A stretch of 64,000 nt of DNA from Galbula dea (taxonomy: Eukaryota; Chordata; Aves; Piciformes; Galbulidae). The position numbers and the translations under genes are program-made. The stretch covers positions 4,154,109 to 4,218,108 of the forward strand of contig VWZX01007020.1 of assembly GCA_013399015.1 (NCBI GenBank), given 5' to 3'. Positions within the stretch are counted from its first letter, which is position 1; the number at the start of each line of letters is the position of its first letter. The notes under the pieces are model-generated. The model saw only the letters and a list, made by a program, of their open reading frames with translations, was not told the origin of the DNA and searched no databases. This document shows, piece by piece, positions 13,201 to 24,520 of this stretch.

Positions 13201-15871
13201 CCCACTGCCCTTGGTGATATTGTCGTATAGGTAAGCAGTAGTTGAAGCCAAAAAAGACATTAGTGGTATGCTAGGATGCGGAAGGAAACAATGTATGGTG
13301 AGACTATCTGTCACTTCAGGTACAGGTATGTGGGTGTTATTCTGAACCCATGTTCGTAGGCTGAGGATATTATTAGTAATTGTATGGCACCAGTGACAGA
13401 GATACTTATATATGTCTTCATCTGAGTAAATCTTTCTGATGAAGACCTCTCTGTGGTGACATACAGTGTCATTGTTTGGCAGACTGCGGAGTTCACCACT
13501 CTGGAGCAGGAAAACAAAATCTGCTTGTAACTGAAGCTAGTGCAGACAATGTTGGATTCCTTGGGTAGCCTTACATGGAAAAATGTCATTCTGTGTCTGT
13601 AAGGCTGTCTCTGTGTACTCACAGACAAGTTTGGATGTGTTGCTTTTAGTAGATCTACTTTACCTTCAAGTGGGTGCCAGGCAGCCATCAGCTGTGCCTG
13701 GTGCCTCTGTAGCTCACTGCTCTGCATGTGGCTTGCATCCAGAGGGGGTGTCTATGCTTGTTTTCTGTTTCTGAGAGGGTGAGTAGCTCTTGATGACGGT
13801 TCTCCACTTAACTTTGGTGCTAGGTTATAGCAACTGCATGACAGAGGATGGATATAATCATGGTGGAACAGAGTATAGCTACAAGACTTCTTTTGGGTTG
13901 ACTTGAAGGTGGAATTTGTGAAGACAGCTTGAGCCATTAGTGTCCTCAGTTCATGCCACAAACCTTTTTCCAAAGGTCTTTATAAATGCTGAAGGGCACA
14001 ACCAAGCAGAAATCTGTGACAATGTGCTGCAGCTGGTAATATGTTCAAGAATTTGAAGTAAGTAGTTTTATTTCATGCTAATGTTTCAGGTTGTAAACTG
14101 CAGCAGGTAGATACTCCACTTGGTAAACTCTTCTACAAGCATGGCAATATTTGAAGCAATTTAAAAAGGGCAATTGAAGGTCAGCAAACTATACATCACG
14201 TTATGTATTAGAAGTTTTTGTTCTGCAGAGAAGTGGATGAAGAGGTCTTGACTGTGGATCCCATTTTAAGCTTGTGTAATGGGGTTCCCCTTTCTCCAGA
14301 GAAGTTGAAATTGATGTATTGTTCTGATAAAATGCTGACAACTAAGGTCTTTGACCCAGCATACTGATGGCCTGTAGAGGTATCCTTTGGGAGCCAGTGT
14401 TCAAGCAAATAGGGCTTGCATGATCAGACAACAGTTGTGAATCTCGGAACATTTGGTGAGACTGCCTTTAAGCTACTTAGCAATTATGAGTTGTCTAGTA
14501 TTGTAAGGGTGTCCTGTGCTTGGTGCTGGGTTATATTCCTGGAGGACTCAGGACATTCATCTAGATGGTGCTGTCTCAGGCTATAGACATCAAAACAAGA
14601 CCACTCTGTACATGCATTTATCATGATTTGGTTGACTACAGAAAGGTTACACACTGGCATATGAGGAGACTCTTCCAGGCTCAGTTGAAAGAGTTTTCAC
14701 AGAATATTTCCAGCTAGGTTTTGCTTTGAAAGCTGGCTTTAACAGGTTTATACTGCTTTGGGTCATTTGCCTATTTAGGTATCACATCTAGTACAATGCT
14801 GTGAGCAAGTGAGCAAACAGCAACATAACTGTGGTTAGCTGGAGAGAATGATCTGTTAAAAGTGGAAAAAGTGCTTGTTTAGTCATAGCTGAATTACTAA
14901 TATTCCTATAAACTGCTTCTTTAGGATTGTGTAACATGTTTGGGAATGTGGCAATAAGAGATGTTGAAATAGGGAACAGACTTAAAGGAGTAGAAATGGA
15001 AGGAAGCCAAGCCAAAATACACAGCAAGCCTTTTCCAGAGACAGGTCAGCAGTGATCCAAGTGTATTCCCACAAAATGGAAGTTCAGAAGGGAACTATAA
15101 GCAGTGGAAAATATTACATGCTCCACTTTTGTTACAAACCTCAGTCAGTCCGAGTTCACTGCAGAAAATTTTTTCTGGAGTTTAAAGCACCTTATTCTTT
15201 AGTATTCTCTCTTTCTTCACATATATTTAAATATTTTTTTAGTTAGGTAGGCTAAAACTAGGAGTAAAAATTAACTGTTTTTCTAAAATGGGAAACTAAA
15301 AAATACTTTAGAGCATCTCATCTATAGCATTTGTCAGGATAAAACATCCATTTCTTCTTAGGAGGAAGGCTGCTTAAAGGAGTTTTGTGGAGTATGTTTC
15401 TACTTGGCTGTTACCTTGGTTTTAGGCTTGAAAATTAAGTGCTATCTTGCTGCTTTCTACCACCTCTGCCAATACAGTCACTCCTCTTTCTAAAACCAGA
15501 CAAAGGCAGGAGCAGGCGGCATGTCTATGAGTGGCTGTAGGGGAACCACCTGGCCTGAATTCACTATTTGCTCTCACCTGAACATTTTTACTGGGGAGCA
15601 TCATGCAAACAATAAAACAGTCTAGGTGTGGCTGTTACACAACTCAGACTGGCTGTTCCACATGCACTTAGCCTTTCTACTTTGGACCTGGAGAAGGGCA
15701 TATATACCCCAAAAAGCTCAACCACTCTGTCAGATGTGCATGCTGGTCTAATAAAAACTATTACACCCTTGCCTTTTCTTATTATATCCTGTTTGAGATG
15801 AGCTACCTCTTGTCAGCCAGCCATCTGGTGGTAATCTTTCAGCAGAAGGTGGAATGTGTTTTGTTTGCTTT

Positions 15872-15917
15872 TGTGTGTGTAATATATATATCTGTATCTA
15901 TCTATATGTATATATCT
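15872..15917. repeat. TG/TA/TATC microsatellite
   Basis: A compound simple repeat: a short (TG)n run, then (TA)n, then TATC-like units and a second TA-rich run. Its length could vary between individuals. No gene or repeat boundary is attached to it. Confidence 0.85.
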
Positions 15918-17320
15918 CCTGTTGCCTTTTTTCAGTTCTTTAGTGCCCTAGTGTCTACACATTACCCCAGCTTCAGGGATAGTGTCAGTGAACACTTAGT
16001 GATACTGTGAACTTGCACAGTCCTACAAGCTGTCTTCTGTGAGTAGATCCCCATGAAGAAGAGTTTGTGACGTTTATTAATATTTAGCTTGTTTTTATTG
16101 TAAAACCATTGTTTGCTGTGTGCATATCTGGTACCAGTGTGTTAGTATATAATCACAAGCTAGATGCAAACTGTGATTTTTCTCTTGTTTGGAAGCATAC
16201 AAAAACCGTTAAAGATCACAGAACAGCCAGCTCTACAGCTCTGACACTACAAAGAGAAAAGGCAACCTGTTAGTACTAACAGCACCAAACTTCTGGCACT
16301 GATTACACTCCTGAATTAGGAACTAGACTCTTCAATATTATTAAAGGAAAGAGATTCTTCCTCAACTGAGAAGCAAGAGTGTAATTTAGATGAAGTGGCA
16401 AACCCTAGGGAAGTGCATCTGTCTCTCACTATTACCTACAAAGAACCTGTAAATGTTAGGTATCAGCAGTTAGGTCACATGAATGTCCACTGCTGCCTCA
16501 ATTTCTCAGTTAATAAGAAAATCCTGTGTTGCACTTGTTTGTGGGGTTTTATTACTGCTCTTCAGAAAGCAGAGTAGACATCTTTGCGGGTAGTCCTTGC
16601 ATATGATCTCCCCAAAAGAAATAGATCAAAGCTGTCTCCCCTTTCTGCTACGTGTGCCTGGTAGGTTGCCTATCTCTGTTCTCTTATCCCAGTAATCACT
16701 TAATCTGTTGGCCCAGACAAACCATTGGATGTTGTGCACTTGTTAAAGTGCTCCCAGGCTAGAAGCTTCTGTGCTTACTTTATATTGAAATTAAAATAAA
16801 GGAGGGGTTGAAACATCTTAAGTTTGACCTGAACAATCCTGGAAGTTCTGCTGAATTGAAACTTGAGACAGGCACATTCTCTTTGCAGGCCATTCATATA
16901 GAGCTGGTCAACCATATTACTCTTCAGGTCCCTATTCTGCTACCACAGGAGATTTTAGGTCAGACAGAGTCTCCTGGTTTATAAAGGCTTAAATAACTAG
17001 GGATTTAACAACTGCCAAACTGATCCTGCTAAAGACTTAACTGAGCCCTTTCCCATCCTGCCCTTTAGTGGTTATTATACTACTCTGTGGGATTTTTCCT
17101 CAAGGAATTAGGTGTGCGACGCCCCACTGCTTGGGTGGATTCTCAGCCATGCTGAGAGCATGGGAACTGTGACTTCTTGCAGTGTCGTCTTTCCCAGCTG
17201 CTGCCACAAGGAACTTGGTTTTAATGTTGGTACAAAGCTCTCCTTCTCCCAGCTGTTGCAATCCAACTTTTTACTAATGTAGCTAGTTTACAGTTACTGC
17301 TTTCTATACCTCTTGGCTAT

Positions 17321-17372
17321 TTTGTGGGGGTTTGGCTGGTGTTTTGTTTGCTTGTTGGGGTTGTTTTTCCCC
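17321..17372. repeat. G/T-rich low-complexity tract
   Basis: A T/G-dominated tract with TTTG, GGTTT and TTGGGG words, of the same kind as the tract at 10132-10229 but shorter. It contains several short G runs on the plus strand. No function is inferred. Confidence 0.75.
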
Positions 17373-18501
17373 ACTATTCCTCAAAATTTCATCTCTTCCT
17401 GCTTTTAAATGACATGCTAGTGTTCCGTGTGTGATGTGACCATAGGGATTAGAAGAAGTGTCTTTTCCTGAAAGATGTATACTAAGAAGGGCTCATTATT
17501 TACCTGTTCAAATTACACACCCTGGGGTGTTCAGCTGCTGTGGAGAGCAGCTTCCCAGCTGCATGCTGAAGTCCCATCATCCTACCACTTCTTCCAAGGA
17601 GAGAGAACGAGAGAGAGAGATGAGCAGCCCTTACTAGATCTCATGGAGAAGCAAACTCTTTGATGAAGATCCCAGATTATTTCAAAAGCAAAAATGTCCA
17701 GTGAAAAGTCTGAAATTCTAATTCACAGAATGGCAAGTGAAGAAAAGCATCAATTCAGATTAATTTTTATAGTGCAGATCAAAGTATTTTGGAACAGTGT
17801 TGTACAGAGTACAAAGTAGGAATACTTTGTTCTAGTTCAGGTCAAAGGAACCTATGTCCCCTCTGGTGCTGCAATGCCTTATGAAATTTACGCTTTGACA
17901 GTCTCATGCTTCAATTCTGTATGAAGATTGCTCCTCAACTGACCTGCATTTCTTGTGCTAACCTGTGATGAAAATTCCCATGAGAAGCAGCATTGACCTG
18001 GCCACAGTTTGTCGATAAAATGCATTGGGGTAAAATGGAAACTAATGCCTCAAACTGCAGCTCCCTGAGCCTCAAAAAACAAAGACCAAACAGTTTAATT
18101 CAAAACCTCAGATGTACCATTTCAGACAGCTTACCTGCTAGATATTTTCTCCTTTCTGATGGACAAAAGAAACAAAAAAGAGGATGATATCTTTCATATG
18201 ATGGAAATAATTTTAGCTGAAAAGCTGTTAATGAAATATTTACTCATCAAGCATCTTGTGTCTAAAATCCCTTCAGTTTGCAATTCAGACTTGTTTCCAA
18301 CTCAGATACTTTTTTTTTTAGCTGGCCTAGAGCACTGCTAACTTCGTCCTTGTTACAGATGATCTGAAAATGTCTGTTTGTGCCGGAAGAGGCTACCAAA
18401 AGAGATTGCAAGAGATCATCACAGCTGACGTATGTTTTGGTTTAGTGAGTTGGGGAAGAACTTCAGAAAGTAACAGCTTCCTGAAATCTTTCTCATAGGT
18501 T

Positions 18502-18631
18502 AAAAAAAAAAAAAGGGCTCTTGAGTAAAACAAACAAACCAAAACAACAAAACCCCCAAACAAACAAAACCTAAAAAACCCTCAAACCAAAAGCAACCAC
18601 CACCACCAAAACACACAAAAACCCCAACCCA
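18502..18631. repeat. A/C-rich low-complexity tract with (CCA)n
   Basis: The tract opens with 13 A, then carries CAAA, AACA and ACCCC words, a short CCA run near 18596-18608, and ends in ACCCCAACCC. It is the strand complement of the T/G-rich tracts elsewhere in the window. It is best read as a degenerate (CAAA)n simple repeat. Confidence 0.85.
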
Positions 18632-19950
18632 CAGTGCATATATAATATGGTAAAAAAATTAAGTATACTCTCCAAGGTCATGTTAAAAGCAGGAGTGAAA
18701 ACTGGTTAATGTATAGGTTCACCTTTGCTTCTTTTTGTCTGCAGATCCCAACCCTGGTAAAGCATACAGCTCATGGAGTACAGATTGTAGGTACCGGGTG
18801 TTCATGTGGAAAAGCTGTATGGCCAAAGCATCCTGACAAAACCACAGCTCCTGCTGGGTGACTTAAGAGTCTGTCTTGAGGGAATGTGAATTCAAAACTC
18901 CTCATGCAGGTGAGTGCAAATATCTTCCTCCTTTCATGGTTTTAGCTTTACTGGCGTCTTTAATTTCCATTTACAATCATGCATTGGAATGAAATGAGAG
19001 TCTCAAGGTGCTGCCACATGGTTCATTAATGGTTATTGGTTCATTAACTGCAGGGTTTTTGACAGGCTCTTTCCTTGCTGTGGTTTTTCTGGCTAGCTCT
19101 ACTTGCCTGTATCCGTGATTTAAAGGAAAGGTGTAGCAGGTGTCAGTTTGCACTGGGAACAACATCTCATGGCTTCTGAGTCCAAAGGTGCTTTTCTTGC
19201 ATTGTTTTCCCCTGTACCAAGTCTTTTCCCAAAACGCAAACTCTGGCCAAGTTAAACTTGAGGGTTTTTTTATTTACTTTTTAATATAATAATTTTTGTA
19301 ATTGTAATGACTTGAATGTTTTCTGTTTTATGTAATCACAAAATTCTGTTTGGCTGGTTTTTTGGGGGATTTTATGGATTTTTTTTAAAAGGCCTAGAAA
19401 CCAGAACCATGAGTGCTGTGTTCAATTTATCCCTTGAAAATTAGTACAGCCCACAGGGAGGAGACGGGATGATGATTGGTTAAAATTAGTCTCCCTCTGA
19501 GTTTCTGGCAAAGGATTGAGAAGTATAATTTATGCAGCAGGCTTTCTAATCCCTGGGCTTCAATAATGTAGTAAAAATACATTAGTAATGTAGATACATG
19601 TGGCTGAGATTAACTGCCTCTGAAGTTTTCCAAAGGGGAAAAACTCCCTTTTGCTCCGGCAAGCTGTGAAGGTCATCTAAAGCATGAAGTCCAAAAGAGG
19701 CATTTCAACTTGATCAGCTGATCCTTTGGGAAAAGCTTTGGCTTTCAAGAGCCAACAGAAAACTGCCACAAGCTCCTTGAATGTCTGCTGAAGACAAACC
19801 TGAAATCTGGTCTGAGATGCTGGAATATTGTTGCCTGCAGCCAGCTGGCCTCATGTCTTTGTTACTTTAGGCTGCAAAACATAAAAGTCTGGCCTGCATA
19901 GGTAGACATGAAAGAGTGCTTGTGCCAGGGCTGGTCTATGGTTTGTGGGA

Positions 19951-20045
19951 CCATGCCGGTACTAGTGAGGAGTTGTATTACCTCACTGTGCTGGGTGGGT
20001 CCATGCCTGTACTAGTGAGGAGTTGTATTACCTCACTGTGCTAGG
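19951..20045 (+). repeat. two-copy 50-bp tandem duplication carrying a hairpin
   Basis: Unit 1 is 19951-20000 and unit 2 starts at 20001. The first 42 bases match with a single difference (CCATGCCGGT against CCATGCCTGT), after which similarity fades. Each unit contains a perfect 7-bp inverted repeat, AGTGAGG...CCTCACT, around a 10-base loop AGTTGTATTA. The arms lie at 19964-19970 and 19981-19987 in unit 1, and at 20014-20020 and 20031-20037 in unit 2. The near identity points to a recent event such as replication slippage, possibly helped by the hairpin. It may be polymorphic in copy number. Confidence 0.95.
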
Positions 20046-23000
20046 CAGCCAGGTACAGTCTGAAATAAGCTTCAACTCATGTAAGGCTTTTAACGATTCA
20101 CAAAAAGGGCTGCATCTCTCACCCAGAATGATTAAAATTGCCTCTGCACTTCAACACTTACAAAGCATAAAATCCCAGCCGTCAGTGTTGGGTTGTGCTG
20201 CCAAGTACCATGGCTGGTAGAGGAAGGGATCCTCTCAAAACTCTTCTGGGATTCTCTTAATAATGGCCTTGTCAGTTGAACTGTTCCTTTATTTGCTCAC
20301 CTGTGGTGAGTCCACATGATTGCTCAGAGCTCATCTACCTGATAATGTGGTAGTCACTGTCAGGGCAGTTTGCACACATTACTGCAGGCTCGGGGCCATC
20401 TGAGGATGGGACAGCATAACTCTGCATAAAGACCTTCCTATGAGGCAGGGGTGCCATATGTGGTTGCTATCAACCACTTTATGTGGAAAATAAAATTCCT
20501 TATCAGCAGAAAACAGTTATCACAGCAGGCCAGTTATATATCCAGATATATAAGAACATGTACTTTGTCAGCCTCATGTAGGGTTTGTGAAGTTTTGGAG
20601 TTGAGGTGTTTCTGTCTGTGCAAGGCTTCTATTTTTGGATGACAATCATTGATTTTATTAAACAACAACAAAAAAAAGGAAAACACCACAACTTTGTTTA
20701 GCTCCATGTTTTATTTTCTGGAAGTGGCTCAGCAAACAGAGTACTAACCTTGCAAACCTCCACAGAAGTAAAACTTGCAAACTATGAAAGTTCAAGGCTT
20801 TGCTCTACCCAGAGTAAGTTGTCTTTGTGCTACGGAGGTCAGTAACAACGCACACTTGCATGTCTGCTGAGCATCTTGTCCACAAGTACTTACAATAAGC
20901 TAGGAGGGATATTTATTTCAAGAAACAAGATTTTTTTATTATTATTCCTCTTCATATCATCCAAGATACAGAACTGAAGAGCTCCTTGTCCTCTGTCTGT
21001 GCTCACATGACAGCTGTCCATGAACATGACCAGAGAATTGGGCTTCTGGTCAATAAAGCTAATATTTTAAAAAGGACATATCAGGCAATGTAAACTGCCC
21101 TCACAAGGAAAGTTTACATGTCTAAAATATTTAATGCTTTTTAATCTTCTGCCTCCCCATGTACTGCCAACTTTCTCAAAGAGAATCAAGCTTTCTAAGC
21201 CATCCTTTCCGACTGTAAATTATTCTTACGCAACTAGTCAGGAGAGAGGCTGTGTAGTTCCTGTCTCAGATGGATATATGGGGTAATTACTATTCTCTGT
21301 AAACAATTCACAATCATCTAAAAGTTGTTTTAATTGTATGCATGACAAATGAATACATTAAACTTTAACTATTTCTACCAGTTTCATAAGCAGCAGAGAA
21401 GCTAACATTAAATACATTATGAATTATTCTAAATCCTCTAATCCTGGAGTTTGTGAAGAACTCCATTTTCCTTTACTTCCAATGTCCTGCTTTTTATAGA
21501 CATGAACTGACCATGTCTAGCACCACACACCATGGTGGTTGTGCTCTGTTGGGGAGCAATGTTGAAAGTGTGCTAGATTATCTTTGTTCTGCCTACACTC
21601 ACTGCCCTTCCCAGAGATATTTTTTTCCTCTTCCTTTAGGCTTACACTGCGTCTATTCTGGGGTTTGTGAAGTCCCTTTAGAAATCGGCCCATGTTGCAG
21701 TTGCCAGAAAAATGTTTTCTCTCTAGGTTCATGGTTTGCTATTTTTTTAGCATGTAATAATATGCACATACCTGGGGACTCATAAAAACCTTAGGTATCT
21801 CATTATATATTCCTCTGCTCCTGTCCTGAAGCACAGAATTTAAATGCTGGCTCTGGTTTTTATGCTTATGAAACCTTCAGTGCCACACTGTCTCTGTAAA
21901 GATGCTCCAGTTCCAACAGTATCTCTTGGAAAGTAAAGCCCAGTGCCTTGCAGGAGTCAAAGTATGGAGCTCTGTTGTGTATTCAGGACCATAGCAATCA
22001 ACTCACAGAAGCAGCTTCATTAATGAGATGCTTCTGGGATGAGGACTGTTTTTGATACTATATATGTGCATAGGCCTAATCCTGTAATGCTTTTGTCTCA
22101 CCTTCTCATTGTATTTGCAAGAACTTAAAATACTTTTTTGAGCATTAGTAGCCTATTGATAAGACTTCTATGAAACAGGATTTCAACAGGGGATAGTCCC
22201 AGGTGTGTTGCCCTGGAGGTTAATGCTTCCTACCTATGCAAACTTAGCAGGTTTTTAAAATAGCATTTTAACAATGCTGACACTCTTTTTCCATAAGACA
22301 GCTTTACTTCATAACCAGGGAATGATATTTGTCACTCAAGCCATGGCTGTCACAAAACATCATAATCAAATTGTCTGTCATTATCCTCAGCTAGTTTCCC
22401 ATAGGTATTAAATATAAAGGTTATAATCTTTAAGAAGGTCTAGGTAGTGACAAGAGTAATTCAGAACCACTGCTCAGAATCAATATCAACAAGTACTCCC
22501 TGGGTAAACCTGTACTGTAGATTTAACATTTGTTTGCATGTTTGTGATTTCAGGTTGGTTTTGTTCTACCTTTTCTGTCATAAGTTTAAAAATATTTATC
22601 TCAAGAAGTTTTCTAATATTAAATAACAGCTAGTAATGGAGAGTCTGTGATATTTCTTTAGTTGCTGGCAATTTGCCTCTTTCTTTGATGTACTCTTTCT
22701 TACACTGAATTTTGTATCATGTGGAACTTGGTCTACCAGAAGAGGCAGTCCCACTCCATTCCCTATTGTGCACAGCCTGGTTATGGTAAATAGCTGGTAG
22801 ATGCCTGCTCAGGGCAGGAAACTGGCTGAGTGAATGAATATGCCAGACTAACACCCTGCAACAGCAAGTAGCTCTATGGGAGATGAGCAGGCTGGACTGA
22901 TGAAGCTGGACCAATACGTGGGAGGACAGTGGACACTGCAGCCCAAAGGAGAATGGGGAAGAAGCTGGTCTTCTCCTCTTGGTGGCTGCCTACAGTTACA

Positions 23001-24269
23001 CCACATCAGCTTTCATGCAGAGCTGTGCTTTATTTTTTCCAACTTTACAGAATTATTTCCCATTTTCAAATTTTTCCTCATCCTCTGCACTGTGAAGCCT
23101 TAACTGAGATATACTATTGAATATGTTTTCAACCCCAAACCAGGTATTCTGTTTCCATAAGCAGCTTCAACTTTTATTTCTCAAGACTTTTTCTCCTTAC
23201 AGGAAATAATAGGCCCTGGGTACACCTTCAATTTTATCCATATGTATTCCACAAATCAATTTTCTCTGCAAAATCTTTATTTTACATTCTGATGTCACAT
23301 TAATCAGTGTAATCATGTCCTGTTTGTAATAATCACGTCATCTAGATCCAACTTAATATTCCAGTTAGTGGATGTATCTAGCTCTTGAATTCTGATATTT
23401 TTTCCTTTTTGTAGCTGAAGTTTTATTTGGAATATGTGTGCTTTGAATTGGTCTTTTCCTTTTCACAGACTGATGTAAGAAGTCTGGTTTTCCTGCAGAC
23501 AGAAGATTTTTCCAACAGTTGGACATTGTGTCTGTGCTTGCTCCCAGGTGTGCTCCCTACCTCCTGCAAGGTTGGGCTGTTCACAGACTTGGTAGAGTAA
23601 GCACACTGAGCTGCCCATGCTATTTACTGTCTGAGGGTCTTCCCACCAAGATCTGATGGGATATGATGGGTGTGTTCTGTTTGTCTAATCTTCATGCTTT
23701 GTCTGTTTATATCCAGCAAGTTTTTAAGTTTTGGATTTCTGATCCCCATTAAAACACTGATATAACTAAAAGACTTCCTAAGCAGTCCAGTACAAAGTGT
23801 TGGACTGCACAACTGACATCATTGATTGTCTGTAAAGTTATAGCTACTAAATGGCTCTCTGATGCTTAAGAGACAGAAAAATTATAAAACTATGGCTACT
23901 TTATGCTTTTTTTTTTTGGTTGGTTTTGGCCTGTGTAGTGTTGAAATTTTTCTGGAAGTTTGTATCTTCTTATGAAAAGAATGTTCCTCCCTGTTCAAAG
24001 CTTCTTTATTTGTTGCATTCATTCTGGAAATTTCAGGATGTAAAAGTCTCTATTCCTTGCACATTGTGGGGGTTTTGTTTGTGCTTTTTCTCCCTGATTT
24101 TAAAAGGCTTTTTTTTAATCTCTACCCCAACTCTGCTAACTAAGCAACGTGGTTAGGTGCCAGCTAATAAGTAGTGAGTGCCAGAACTTTTGACCTAGAG
24201 GGGCTGTTGATACAACTAAGAAACATTAGAAGAAAGTGCCTAAAACAGAAAGAAAGTAGTGCATGTTTG

Positions 24270-24520
24270 CCTTCGAAGGCTCCAGGTCAAAGCTCTGCAT
24301 GACTAATTAAACTGGTCCTTTTAGGCAGCTGCATTTTAGCCCAAGCCCTAAAGGTTGCATAGCCTTACAACTTCAAAATTTGATAACTCTATCGATTTGT
24401 GGAGGCAAAAGCCAATAATTTGCTTCTATTTGCCTCTAACTTTGCGGACATTTAATTAGCTTTCTAGGAATGGGTATCCGTCACCTTAACCCTGAAAGGA
24501 TAACAATATCACACCTTTAC
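24270..24520. promoter_or_regulatory. candidate conserved non-coding element (weak)
   Basis: This stretch lacks simple repeats and transposon traces and holds several words typical of developmental enhancers: TAATTAA at 24304, ATCGAT at 24391, TTTAATTAGC at 24451 (homeodomain-type) and AACAAT at 24502 (SOX-type). Such short words occur often by chance in A+T-rich DNA. This is an impression only, and conservation in other birds would be the deciding evidence. Confidence 0.18.

Larger units (their letters stand above)
10230..18501. other. non-coding DNA, no supported gene
   Basis: No gene that I can support. On the minus strand, open frames follow one another at 14208-14408 (66 codons), 13752-13973 (73 codons) and 13311-13727 (138 codons), in two different reading frames. 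I recognise no family in them, and they may be chance or a decayed exon set (see findings). Two low-complexity tracts within this interval are listed separately. A short GA-rich run lies near 17605-17622. Confidence 0.65.

Noticed and set aside
19967..19981. let-7-like word TGAGGAGTTGTATTA inside the tandem hairpin
   Set aside because: The let-7 seed region (GAGGTAG) is not intact, the stem is only 7 bp instead of a long precursor hairpin, and the loop would contain most of the supposed mature sequence.
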